Source: Mangrovitalea sediminis (GTDB lineage Bacteria > Pseudomonadota > Gammaproteobacteria > Pseudomonadales > Oleiphilaceae). Taken from it: a stretch of 64,000 nt of DNA. This document shows positions 8,251 to 16,410 of the stretch, one piece after another. The position numbers and the translations under genes are program-made. The DNA lies in the NCBI RefSeq assembly GCF_002514725.1, contig NZ_NTLB01000007.1, positions 248,001-312,000 of the forward strand, written 5' to 3'. The stretch's first letter is position 1; each line of letters starts with the position of its first letter. The notes under the pieces are model-generated. The model ran no database searches, was not told where the DNA came from, and saw only the letters and a program-made list of their open reading frames with translations.

Positions 8251-9102
8251 TTAGTACCGCTCTTTATCAGAAAAATCCGGCTTCAAATGCCGTCCGTTTT
8301 CATGCGGAACGGCGTGTTTTCGGGCATAGTCGGCCGGGGTCGACCAGTCCAAGGCGGAATGGGGTCTCACTTGGTTATAGAAGGTCCGCCATGCTTCGAT
8401 TTTCTGTCGGGCATCGGCCAGTGACAAGAACCAATTCTCGTTGAGGCACTCCTGTCGCAGTCGTCCGTTGAACGATTCCACGGTGGCGTTGTCGGTCGGC
8501 TTACCCGGTCGAGAAAAATCAATTTTGATGTCTCGCTCGTACGCCCAGCGATCCATGACCTTACCCGCGAACTCCGAGCCATTATCCGTCTTCAGAAGTT
8601 CAGGCTTACCCCGAAAGCGCGTAATGCCGTTCAGGGCTTCCGTGACATCACTGCCTTTCAGGCTCTGACCGACCATGATGCCCAGGCACTCCCGGGTAAA
8701 CAGATCGACGATCGTCAGTAGCCTCAGTCGTCGTCCGTCAAACAGCGCATCCGAGACGAAGTCCATGCCCCAGATGTGGTTCGGGTGCGTCGCCTGTTGC
8801 AAGGGCTGTCGTCGTTTGGCCGCCTTATTGCGCCTGGGACGCTTCAGTCGCAGGGACAGGCCCTGTTCCCGATACAGGCGATAAACCCGTTTGTGATTGT
8901 CTTCCCAACCTTCCCGCTGCAACTGCACGTGCACCCGACGGTAACCGTAATGCACTCGCACCTGGGTGATCTCCCGGATCCGCATCGACAACGCCGTGGC
9001 GTCCCGGGCAATGGATTTGTACCGATACGACGCCCTGGACAACATCAAGACCGCACACGCCTGGCGCTGACTCACCCCAAATCGCTGCTGGAGATCATCC
9101 AC
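8251..9102 (-). CDS. IS3-family transposase OrfB (DDE integrase core)
   Basis: A 283-residue integrase-core transposase. The N-terminal HTH_21-like part is followed by the rve core: WGMDFVSDAL (first Asp), TDNGSEFAG (second Asp) and the ATVESFNGRLRQECLNENWF block with the catalytic Glu. It is probably made as an OrfAB fusion by -1 frameshifting from orfA. The whole DDE triad is present. Confidence 0.93.
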   Translation of the reverse strand: MDDLQQRFGVSQRQACAVLMLSRASYRYKSIARDATALSMRIREITQVRVHYGYRRVHVQLQREGWEDNHKRVYRLYREQGLSLRLKRPRRNKAAKRRQPLQQATHPNHIWGMDFVSDALFDGRRLRLLTIVDLFTRECLGIMVGQSLKGSDVTEALNGITRFRGKPELLKTDNGSEFAGKVMDRWAYERDIKIDFSRPGKPTDNATVESFNGRLRQECLNENWFLSLADARQKIEAWRTFYNQVRPHSALDWSTPADYARKHAVPHENGRHLKPDFSDKERY

Positions 9103-9125
9103 CAGTTGGCGCTTGCGAGCCGGTC

Positions 9126-9392
9126 TCAGCCCTTTTTTGACAGCACGTCTTGCAGCATGGCCTTATCCAGGCTGAGGTCTGCCACCAGCTTCTTCAGCCG
9201 GTTGTTCTCCTCTTCCAACTGCTTCAACCGTTTCACCTCCGAGGGACCGAGGCCACCGAATTTCTTGCGCCAGGCGTAAAAGGTGGCGTCCGAGATACCC
9301 ATCTTGCGGCATACCTCCGGGACCGGCGTGCCTAACTCCGCCTGCTTCAGGGCGAATGCAATCTGCTCTTCGGTGTAGCGGGAACGCTTCAT
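9126..9392 (-). CDS. IS3-family transposase OrfA
   Basis: An 88-residue HTH_Tnp_1 protein (YTEEQIAFALKQAELGTPVPEVCRKMGISDATFYAWRKKFGG) with a C-terminal leucine zipper (LKQLEEENNRLKKLVADLSLDKAML), typical of IS3 OrfA. It binds the terminal repeats. Near its end the run A AAA AAG (9132-9138 on the complement) is a standard -1 slip site leading into orfB. Confidence 0.93.
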   Translation of the reverse strand: MKRSRYTEEQIAFALKQAELGTPVPEVCRKMGISDATFYAWRKKFGGLGPSEVKRLKQLEEENNRLKKLVADLSLDKAMLQDVLSKKG

Positions 9393-9468
9393 GGCATGAT
9401 CTCCTCAGGTCAGGTCTATCATGCCGGATTTTCCAGTTTTAAGCGGTTAAGAATTCGGGGGTAGGGTC

Positions 9469-9474
9469 ATCACC
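9469..9474. repeat. Candidate IS target duplication, right copy
   Basis: The second ATCACC, matching 8230-8235 and directly outside the right end of the IS3 element. Confidence 0.5.
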
Positions 9475-9645
9475 AGAGAGGACGATGAACATGAAGAAGC
9501 GATTCACCGAAGAACAGATTATTCCTATCCTGAAGGAAGCTGAGGCCGGTTTACCCGTGAGGGATTGAGCCTCATCGCCCTTGACGAATCGAGGCTCAGC
9601 TCAGTTCGGTTGAAACCGCCAGCTAAGAATTTTGGGGAAGGGTCA
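9475..9645 (+). mobile_element. Remnant of a second IS3-family element
   Basis: A start codon at 9491 opens 25 codons (MKKRFTEEQIIPILKEAEAG...) that match the beginning of a different IS3-type OrfA and stop at 9568. The interior is deleted. The stretch ends with AAGAATTTTGGGGAAGGGTCA (9625-9645), nearly the same as the right end of the intact neighbour (AAGAATTCGGGGGTAGGGTCA). The last TCA of this end supplies the stop codon of the following SDR gene. Confidence 0.7.
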
Positions 9646-10386
9646 GATCTGCGATACACCGCCATCTACGACCAACTCCGCGCCGACGACATAGCTGGAC
9701 TCGTCGCTAGCTAGATAGAGCGCCGCTGCCGCAATGTCATCAGCTTCACCAATACGACCGATGGGCACCGTCTGTGCAGCCTGGTCCCGGAACGCCTGAA
9801 GTTCTTCTGGAGTGCGATGCTTACTGATGAGCGGGGTATCGATGAAACCCGGACTTATCGTATTGAAGCGGATCTTACGGTCCAGGAATTCGCGCGACCA
9901 GGTTCGAGCGAAGGATCGGACCGCAGCCTTCGCAGCAGAAAGTAGCGAGAGCCCGGGTCTACCTAGGTGGATGATGAAAGAGGTACTCAGGATGACAGAG
10001 GCTCCGTGACTCAAGATTGGAGCTACCGCCTGCATGGAAAAAAAGACACCTTTGACATCGATATCCATGATTTCGTCAAAGCACGACTCATCAGTCTTGT
10101 CGAGCGGGGTGCCATAGGCGATGCCCGCATTCGCAAAGAAGATATCGAGCTCGCCGAACGAATTCGCGACCGTCTCGCTGACGGTCTGCATGTCAGCGAC
10201 AGACCGCGCATCGGCGCGCAGAATCAGCACCTCTTCGCCGAGTTCGGCACGTACCGCGTCAAAGCGACTCTCGTCGCGCCCTGTTACAGCAACACGTGCT
10301 CCCTCTTGGAGAAAGCGTTTTGCCGTGGCAAGCCCAATTCCGCTTGTTCCGCCGGTGATCAGGGCAGTTTTACCTTTCAATCTCAT
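9643..10386 (-). CDS. SDR protein lacking the catalytic tyrosine
   Basis: A 247-residue SDR-fold protein with an intact cofactor loop TGGTSGIG (11-18), NAG (86-88) and Ser136 in ILSTS. Where the YxxxK motif should be, the sequence reads L149-S-A-A-K153, so the catalytic Tyr is Leu (codon CTA). The lysine is kept. It may be catalytically altered or a binding protein. The stop codon is formed by the end of the adjacent IS remnant, but the DGGVSQI tail looks natural. No adjacent regulator reads into it; a promoter must lie in the 26 bp before the DJ-1 gene or further upstream, so it may be co-transcribed with that gene. Confidence 0.85.
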   Translation of the reverse strand: MRLKGKTALITGGTSGIGLATAKRFLQEGARVAVTGRDESRFDAVRAELGEEVLILRADARSVADMQTVSETVANSFGELDIFFANAGIAYGTPLDKTDESCFDEIMDIDVKGVFFSMQAVAPILSHGASVILSTSFIIHLGRPGLSLLSAAKAAVRSFARTWSREFLDRKIRFNTISPGFIDTPLISKHRTPEELQAFRDQAAQTVPIGRIGEADDIAAAALYLASDESSYVVGAELVVDGGVSQI

Positions 10387-10412
10387 CTTTAGGCTCCTTC
10401 TTACGTTTTGCT

Positions 10413-11096
10413 TTATCTGACTGTCCGAAGCCGTTCTGCGACGATTGCTATGCGCCGCTCGGCCTCCGCAATCGCGCTTGAGAGGCGGCCGTTCACAGCC
10501 TCGAGGACAGGCTTAGGTGCGGTTTCGGGGGTTCCAGCCTCGAACGGCGGGTTGGGTGCGTATTCAACCAGAAGCTGGGCACGCTGGGCGGCCTCTTCCC
10601 CGCGCAAATCGGCAATCAAAGAGAGGGCGAAATCAATCCCGGTTACCACTCCGCCGCCGGTAATACGGTTGCCGTCGCGCACTATTCGGCCCGGGTCAGG
10701 GATCGCTCCGAATGTTGCAAGAAGTTCTCTAAAGGCCCAGTGGCAAGCGGCCCGGCGCTTGTCTAATAGTCCCGCTGCAGCCAGGATGAGTGAACCGGTA
10801 CAGACCGAGGTGACATAGGTGGCACCTAAAGCCAGCCTCTGGAGCGCGGCGAGGAACTGCGGAGTCTCCAGTGCCGCGATGCAGCCAAGACCGCCGGGCA
10901 CAAGAAGAACGTCACATGCCTCTATCCTATCCAGATCGCTAAGCCCGCCGAATGTAATACCGTCAGCAACGATCTCATTTGTGCCTAGCGCGGCGAGCTT
11001 AATATTCATGCCCTCCAACGCGTACAGGAGTTGGTAGGGGCCCGTGAAATCGAGCGGTGTTACGCCTTCGTAGAGAGGGATCACGACATTTGTCAT
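10413..11096 (-). CDS. DJ-1/PfpI protein, isonitrile hydratase-like
   Basis: A 227-residue DJ-1/PfpI-superfamily protein. The start is set at MTNVV with AAGGAGA upstream. Hallmarks are LDFTGP (residues 15-20), VPGG (66-69) and the nucleophile Cys99 in SVCTGS, with His119 nearby. This arrangement matches the InhA isonitrile hydratase branch, which hydrates isonitriles to N-formamides, but substrates vary. It ends 27 bp before the SDR gene on the same strand (probable operon) and diverges from a GlxA-type regulator built on the same DJ-1 fold. Confidence 0.82.
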   Translation of the reverse strand: MTNVVIPLYEGVTPLDFTGPYQLLYALEGMNIKLAALGTNEIVADGITFGGLSDLDRIEACDVLLVPGGLGCIAALETPQFLAALQRLALGATYVTSVCTGSLILAAAGLLDKRRAACHWAFRELLATFGAIPDPGRIVRDGNRITGGGVVTGIDFALSLIADLRGEEAAQRAQLLVEYAPNPPFEAGTPETAPKPVLEAVNGRLSSAIAEAERRIAIVAERLRTVR

Positions 11097-11175
11097 AGCG
11101 GGTCTCCTTTTGCAAATAATCTTGACGAAACCAAGAGATGGCGTAAATGACATATATCCCTTAAAATAAGACACC

Positions 11176-12120
11176 ATGCATAAGATCGGGTTTTTCGTTT
11201 ACCCAGGCCATCAAATCCTGGATTTTGCCGGACCTTTTGGCGCGTTTGAGTCAGTCGCCAAGATTGTCGGCCGGCCGCTCTATGAACTGCAGGTTCTCTC
11301 ACAATCTGGTGGTCTGGTAAGAGGCAGCGGCGGGGCCTTGATTGAAAGCGATGCCGCGAAGGATGCCATGCTGGATACACTCATCGTCGTAGGCGGAGAT
11401 ATCGCGCCGATGAGGGCGCCAGAGCAGGTCGCATCGGTACTCGAACTTGCCGGACAGACCCAGCGTGTCACCAGCGTCTGTACGGGGGCGTTCCTGCTTG
11501 CAGCCGCGGGACTTCTAGGAGGTCGCCGAGCGACGACTCATTGGCGGGTCGCGCATTTACTGCAGCGAGAGTATCCGTCCGTCAGGGTCGAGGCCGATCG
11601 TATTTTCATCGCCGATAGAGACGTCTGGACTTCCGCCGGATTAACGGCGGGTATCGATCTGGCCCTGGCGCTGATCGAGGCAGACCATGGGCTCGAAATA
11701 GCACGCGGAGTCGCACGCGAACTTGTTGTCTATCACAGGCGGTCCGGAGGACAATCTCAGTTCTCCCCGCTGTCACAGATGGAACCGGCAACAGATCGCA
11801 TTCGCCTCGCGCTTACTTTCGCTCGAGATCATCTGCCCGAGCCTTTAAGTGCTGAACGTCTGGCTGAGGCTGCGCATCTAAGCACACGACAGTTCAGTCG
11901 GATATTTCGCCGGGAGACAGGCGAAACACCGGCACGGGCGGTTGAGCGTTTGCGTGTTGAAGCTGCGCGCTTGCGGCTGCAGGAAGAGACGGAACCAGTG
12001 GAGCAGATTGCACGCTCTGTCGGGTTTATCGACCCGGAGCGAATGCGTCGCGCTTTCGTTAAGCTTTATGGCGTTCCGCCACAGGCGATCCGCAGGGCTG
12101 CTCGGCAAAAGGAGGATTGA
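11176..12120 (+). CDS. GlxA-family regulator (DJ-1 domain + AraC HTH)
   Basis: A 314-residue protein with an N-terminal DJ-1/PfpI domain (LDFAGP at 15-20, Cys102 in SVCTGA) and a C-terminal AraC/XylS double HTH (about 215-310, LSAERLAEAAHLSTRQFSRIFRRETG...). Such regulators often sense the small nitrogenous compound that their DJ-1-like partner handles. It starts 79 bp from the divergent DJ-1 enzyme and probably controls it and the SDR. No good Shine-Dalgarno is visible; the transcript may be leaderless. Confidence 0.88.
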   Translation: MHKIGFFVYPGHQILDFAGPFGAFESVAKIVGRPLYELQVLSQSGGLVRGSGGALIESDAAKDAMLDTLIVVGGDIAPMRAPEQVASVLELAGQTQRVTSVCTGAFLLAAAGLLGGRRATTHWRVAHLLQREYPSVRVEADRIFIADRDVWTSAGLTAGIDLALALIEADHGLEIARGVARELVVYHRRSGGQSQFSPLSQMEPATDRIRLALTFARDHLPEPLSAERLAEAAHLSTRQFSRIFRRETGETPARAVERLRVEAARLRLQEETEPVEQIARSVGFIDPERMRRAFVKLYGVPPQAIRRAARQKED

Positions 12121-12348
12121 TGCGGTGCCATGCAAGCGCCATTTTTCACAATCGGCTTGTTATCCCTCACTTTCAGAGAGATCTCTTGCGCATATTGTTC
12201 GGGTACGCGACTTCGGTGAAAGTCATGCTATCCATGCGGGCAACGACACTTATGCGTGCGAAGATGGACGTATCTGCACCGATTCGGAGACATATTCAAA
12301 GAATCCTTGGCCGGGGAAATTAGACAACAACCTTCCTTGGGCTCTTTT

Positions 12349-13236
12349 TCACGTTTCGCTCGCATGAGCACGTAAGCGTGCAATGTCGCGCGCCGGCGCT
12401 TCTCCAAAATAGCGAAGATACTCCCGGCCAAAATGTGACGAGCTCTGGTAACCTACTCGCAAAGCTGCCGTGGCAACATCGATTTCCTCGATTAACATCA
12501 GGCTACGTGCTTCCTGCAATCTGAGCCGCTTCTGGAACTGCAACGGTGTCATCGCCGTAACGGCGCGAAAATGCTCATGAAGGCTCGAAGCACTCATACC
12601 CACTTCAATAGCCAGTCGCTCAATGCTGAAACTATCTCGATAGTTCTTCCCAATCCAGCTGATCGCGCGACCGATCTTCGCCATCCGACCTTGGCTTGAA
12701 GTCACATGGTGCATTCTGGCACCGGCTGGACCGGTGAGCAGGTGATAAAGGATCTCCTGCTCCACAAGCGGCCCAAGCACTGGCAACGCAGCTGGCTTAT
12801 CCAGCAAGCGCAGCAGGCGTAATGCCGCGTCGAGAAGATCTTCGCTGGCATCACACACGGTCTTGCCTATGGGCGGCAATGGTTCTTTCGGCAGCGATAC
12901 TCGCGATGCCAGCCCGCCTAACATCACCGGGTCAAAATCAAGATACAGACACAGATAAGGCTGTTCAGGCGTCGCTTCGACCACTCGCCCTACCGCAGGC
13001 AAATCATTGGTGATCACACCGTAACGTCCGGGTACATAAAGGAACAGGTGATCGGCAACACTGACCTCCTTTTTACCCGTCACAACCAGGCAAAATTGCG
13101 GCCGGTATACATTCGGCATCGGCATCGTCACCGTGGAAGAGCGAACCAATGTTAAGCGTTCAATGGGCGTCGCATGAAAGCCATCCCCTGAAATGTTTTC
13201 AGCGACTATTGCAGCAATTTCTCTCAGTTTTCCCAT
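12349..13236 (-). CDS. AraC-family regulator (AraC_N type)
   Basis: A 295-residue regulator with an AraC_N sensor (about 10-165: PVYRPQFCLVVTGKKEV-like block, then LYLDFDPVML) and a C-terminal double HTH (about 190-290, FSIERLAIEVGMSASSLHEHFRAVT). The start at MGKLRE is preferred to upstream in-frame starts because the family begins here. It diverges from the aldo/keto reductase. Relatives of the YqhC group control aldehyde-responsive reductases in just this layout; that function is inferred. Confidence 0.85.
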   Translation of the reverse strand: MGKLREIAAIVAENISGDGFHATPIERLTLVRSSTVTMPMPNVYRPQFCLVVTGKKEVSVADHLFLYVPGRYGVITNDLPAVGRVVEATPEQPYLCLYLDFDPVMLGGLASRVSLPKEPLPPIGKTVCDASEDLLDAALRLLRLLDKPAALPVLGPLVEQEILYHLLTGPAGARMHHVTSSQGRMAKIGRAISWIGKNYRDSFSIERLAIEVGMSASSLHEHFRAVTAMTPLQFQKRLRLQEARSLMLIEEIDVATAALRVGYQSSSHFGREYLRYFGEAPARDIARLRAHASET

Positions 13237-13400
13237 AACTACCACACTCTCAATCGCATAAATACACAGCAGCGCAAACTTGCAGATCTGGAGGATCAAG
13301 CGCAAACCTCGGAGCCTGAGACTAACGTTTCTCAGCCATTCCAACTCATAGTGTTGGCGATGCCACGATTAGCTAACTGATTAAAAACTATGGAGCAAAC

Positions 13401-14360
13401 ATGTCCATCGAAAGACTCAATATTCCGCAGGTTGCGTTGGGTACCTGGGCCTGGGGGGACTGCAATGAAACTGACGATGCTTATTTCGGTAGCCATTTCA
13501 TTCTGGATGACCTCCAGGCGATCGCGGATAACGCGCATTCAAAAGGCTTTTGCCTCTGGGATACCGCCACGGTATACGGCATGGGCCGCTCAGAGGAGCG
13601 ACTCCGGGATGTTCTTAAGCGCTTTTCTCGGCGCGACTACCAGCTTTCCACCAAGTTCACCCCTCAGGTCGCCGGAGCCGGCGCAAACCCAGTAGCGGAC
13701 GCATTAGAGCAGAGCCTCGAACGTCTGGGTACAAACTACATTGACCTCTACTGGATTCACAATCCTGCTGACGTGGCTCTCTGGACACCTCAACTGATCC
13801 CCCTGCTCAAAAGTGGCAAGGTGAAACATGTGGGCGTTTCGAACCATAACCTGCACGAAATCAAACTCGCCGATGCGATTTTGAGCGAATCAGGATTCCG
13901 GGTCGACGCCGTTCAGAACCACTTTAGCCTCGTCTACCGCCAGTCGCTCGACGCGGGCATTCTGGACTATTGCCAAAACCACAATATCCCATTTTTCGCC
14001 TACATGGTGCTCGAACAGGGAGCACTCAGCGGCAAATATAGCCCGGAAAGACCACTACCGGAGGGCACCAACCGGGCCCAAGCTTACAATCCCCTGCTTG
14101 CGGAGCTGAAAGCGTTGACAGACAAACTCGCCGTTATTGGCCAACAGTTGGGGGTAGAAGGACCTGATGTGGCCATCGCATGGGCGATGGCCAAGGGCGC
14201 GACACCAATCATTGGCGTAACGAGTTCGAGCCATATTGATGGCCTAGCCCGGGCCAACCGCATACGGCTATCCCCAGACCACATCAAGGAGCTTGAAGGT
14301 CTTGCGGACAAAGCGAACGTCAACACTCGCGGGTGGTGGGAAAAAGAGATGACAATTTGA
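13401..14360 (+). CDS. Aldo/keto reductase
   Basis: A 319-residue (beta/alpha)8 NAD(P)H-dependent reductase. The catalytic tetrad is visible: Asp54 and Tyr59 in DTATVYG, Lys85 in STKF, His120 in YWIHNP. The C-terminal part carries the usual GVTSSSHIDG cofactor loop. It probably reduces aldehydes or ketones, or oxidises alcohols. GGAG lies upstream of the ATG. It is the sole divergent partner of the AraC regulator and ends at a hairpin shared with the next gene. Confidence 0.9.
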   Translation: MSIERLNIPQVALGTWAWGDCNETDDAYFGSHFILDDLQAIADNAHSKGFCLWDTATVYGMGRSEERLRDVLKRFSRRDYQLSTKFTPQVAGAGANPVADALEQSLERLGTNYIDLYWIHNPADVALWTPQLIPLLKSGKVKHVGVSNHNLHEIKLADAILSESGFRVDAVQNHFSLVYRQSLDAGILDYCQNHNIPFFAYMVLEQGALSGKYSPERPLPEGTNRAQAYNPLLAELKALTDKLAVIGQQLGVEGPDVAIAWAMAKGATPIIGVTSSSHIDGLARANRIRLSPDHIKELEGLADKANVNTRGWWEKEMTI

Positions 14361-14378
14361 CGCAAGCAGAGAAACAGG

Positions 14379-14400
14379 ATGGCGGCTGAACCGCCTTTAA
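14379..14400. terminator. Short bidirectional terminator
   Basis: GGCGG (14381-14385) and CCGCC (14391-14395) form a hairpin followed by TTTAA, between the convergent aldo/keto reductase and TetR genes. Confidence 0.55.
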
Positions 14401-14406
14401 CCGAGC

Positions 14407-14979
14407 CTAGTCGCTGGCAAATCGCTCGAACGAATTTGCCAGCACCTCAAAGATATTTGGTGTGCGCTCGAGACGAGCAATCGTCCGAGCACCTTCCAGT
14501 GCGGCGACCAACGCTGCTGCGACGGAGGATGCTCTTTCAGGCGTAAAGTCGCATCCTCTGAAATGCGCTGCAATAACCTCCGTTGAATCGGCAAAGCCAC
14601 GCGCAACCTGCTCGGTCAATTCAGCGTTAATCGAGGGCAGTTCATTTGCCAGGTTTTGCATCAGGCATCCATATAGAAAATCCGAGGCCACCATTTCTGC
14701 TGCGAATGTTCGGCAAATCTGATGAATAAAATTCAGGGCATCACCCTGCGCACTCTTTGAGATCTCTCGTAATACGGCGATTCGACTCACCACGTAATGG
14801 CTGATGGCCTCCTCAGCAAGCTGGGCCTTACCGCGTGGAAAATGAAAATAAAACGATCCTTTGGGTGCACCGCTTTCCTTAAGGATTTGAGCCAACCCAG
14901 TCGCGGTGTAGCCCTGGATGCGAAATAGTCTCACAGCGGTGTCAATGGCACGGTCACGGGCGTCAGTCTTACGGTTCAT
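14407..14979 (-). CDS. TetR-family repressor (LmrA/YxaF-like)
   Basis: A 190-residue TetR regulator. The HTH (GYTATGLAQILKESGAPKGSFYFHFPRGKAQLAEEAI, about 24-60) and a C-terminal domain with GCLMQNLANE resemble the LmrA/YxaF group, which often respond to flavonoid-like or xenobiotic compounds. It diverges from the epoxide-hydrolase-like gene. Two overlapping palindromes lie just upstream (15019-15056). The inducer is unknown. Confidence 0.88.
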   Translation of the reverse strand: MNRKTDARDRAIDTAVRLFRIQGYTATGLAQILKESGAPKGSFYFHFPRGKAQLAEEAISHYVVSRIAVLREISKSAQGDALNFIHQICRTFAAEMVASDFLYGCLMQNLANELPSINAELTEQVARGFADSTEVIAAHFRGCDFTPERASSVAAALVAALEGARTIARLERTPNIFEVLANSFERFASD

Positions 14980-15018
14980 GTCGGTACACTATCACATCCC
15001 ATTTGACGTCTCTAGGGC

Positions 15019-15056
15019 GATCACCATACTATGGCGATCACCATACTATGGCGATC
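15019..15056. promoter_or_regulatory. Double overlapping palindromic operator
   Basis: The 21-bp near-palindrome GATCACCATACTATGGCGATC occurs twice (15019-15039 and 15036-15056), sharing the central GATC, so the whole is also a 17-bp tandem repeat. It sits 40 bp upstream of the TetR start, facing the divergent hydrolase. This is the geometry expected for cooperative binding of two TetR dimers. Confidence 0.75.
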
Positions 15057-15178
15057 AGTCTGATTTATCGACTTCATCAAGCCATTGTTGGGACACACTG
15101 CCCTAAACGATGGGTGAACCAAGCTACGCCACAGTTTCATATTGACCGGCCTATGCAATTAGCAAGGGAGGAAATGAT

Positions 15179-16384
15179 TTGACTTCATCAACATACGGCG
15201 CTGCAACGCTTCCCAAGGGCATTCGCTCGCGCATGATCTATGGGGTCAACGGCCTCGACATTCACATTCTTGAGGCCGGCTATGAAGAGTCCGGCAGGCC
15301 ACTCATAGTTCTGCTTCATGGCTTTCCAGACCTAGCTTATGGATGGCGACATGTGCTCCCTATCCTGGCAGCCAGTGGATATCATGTTGTAGCACCAGAC
15401 CAACGCGGATATGGACGCACAAGCGGCTGGCCAAATAGCTATGACACGTCTTTAGCGCCGTTCAGGTTATTGAATATGGCGACTGATATCATCGAGCTGG
15501 TTGCGACGCTCGGGTACCGACATACGGCGATGCTTGTCGGGCACGATATCGGCTCGCCAGTAGCCGCCTATTGTGCCCTCATACGACCGGATCTCTTTGC
15601 ATCGCTCGTCCTCATGAGCGCGCCATTCCCCGGCCCACCGGCTCCAGCATCTAACAGCGAAAATAAGGTGTCTGCGGCTCAGCCGACTAAAGCGCATAAG
15701 ACGCTGTCAGAGGCTCTTGCAGCACTGCATCCCCCCAAACAGCACTACCAGCAATATCTCAGCTCGCGCGCAGCAAACATGGACATGTGGCACCCTCCAC
15801 AAGGTTTACAGGCATTTCTTCGTGCATTTTTTCATGTTAAAAGCGGCGACTGGTCGGGCAACAATCCGCACCCATTGACGGGACAAACGGCTGAGGAGCT
15901 GGCTAACTTGCCCGCGTACTATGTGATGGATCTCGGCAAGGCGATGTCTGAAACCGTTGCGCCATTTCATCCTTCCGCCGCTGTAGTTCAGTCTTGTGAA
16001 TGGCTCACGGAATCGGAACTCGGCGTGTACGTTGAGGAGTTCAGTCGAACCGGCTTTCAGGGTGCTCTGCAAATTTATCGCGTTTTGGCTGATCCCGACC
16101 TCAACGCCGAACTGAGCCATTTTTCAGGCAAGACGATTGATTTGCCATCGCTCTTTATTGGTGCGGAGCACGACTGGGGGACTTATGCGGCACCCGGGGC
16201 CCTCGAGCTTATGAAAACAAAAGCAACAACACAGATGAAAAACGTCGCGATGATCGACGGTGCAGGCCATTGGATTCAGCAAGAACAGCCCCATCAGCTC
16301 GGCCAACTCTTGCTGTCTTTCCTAAAAGAAAATCGCACAGCACCACTCGCGCTCGGAACTCCAGAAAATGGCTCAACAGTGTGA
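15179..16384 (+). CDS. Epoxide hydrolase-like alpha/beta hydrolase
   Basis: A 401-residue alpha/beta hydrolase. HGFPD holds the oxyanion residues (about 47-51), the nucleophile is Asp123 in GHDIGS, and His364 in GAGHWIQQEQP completes the relay. The Asp nucleophile points to epoxide hydrolase or haloalkane dehalogenase chemistry. It starts at TTG with AGGGAGG eight bases upstream; an ATG next to it is in another frame and stops at once. It pairs with a divergent TetR regulator and carries an extended cap region (about 155-260). Confidence 0.85.
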   Translation: MTSSTYGAATLPKGIRSRMIYGVNGLDIHILEAGYEESGRPLIVLLHGFPDLAYGWRHVLPILAASGYHVVAPDQRGYGRTSGWPNSYDTSLAPFRLLNMATDIIELVATLGYRHTAMLVGHDIGSPVAAYCALIRPDLFASLVLMSAPFPGPPAPASNSENKVSAAQPTKAHKTLSEALAALHPPKQHYQQYLSSRAANMDMWHPPQGLQAFLRAFFHVKSGDWSGNNPHPLTGQTAEELANLPAYYVMDLGKAMSETVAPFHPSAAVVQSCEWLTESELGVYVEEFSRTGFQGALQIYRVLADPDLNAELSHFSGKTIDLPSLFIGAEHDWGTYAAPGALELMKTKATTQMKNVAMIDGAGHWIQQEQPHQLGQLLLSFLKENRTAPLALGTPENGSTV

Positions 16385-16410
16385 TGAAATGAAGCGTCCT
16401 GCTAATGGCG

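Larger units (their letters stand above)
8236..9468 (-). mobile_element. Complete IS3-family (IS407-like) insertion sequence
   Basis: A 1,233-bp element bounded by imperfect inverted repeats: the left end GACCCTGACCCCG and the complement of the right end GACCCTACCCCCG align over about 45 bp, both running to AAAATCCGGC. It carries overlapping orfA and orfB with an A6G slippery run between them. It is flanked by ATCACC on both sides and looks intact and possibly mobile. Related partial ends occur at 9624-9645 and 24964-24986. Confidence 0.85.

Noticed and set aside
8236-9645. Composite transposon formed by two IS copies
   Set aside because: The second IS is a short deleted remnant directly next to the first; no cargo lies between two full copies.
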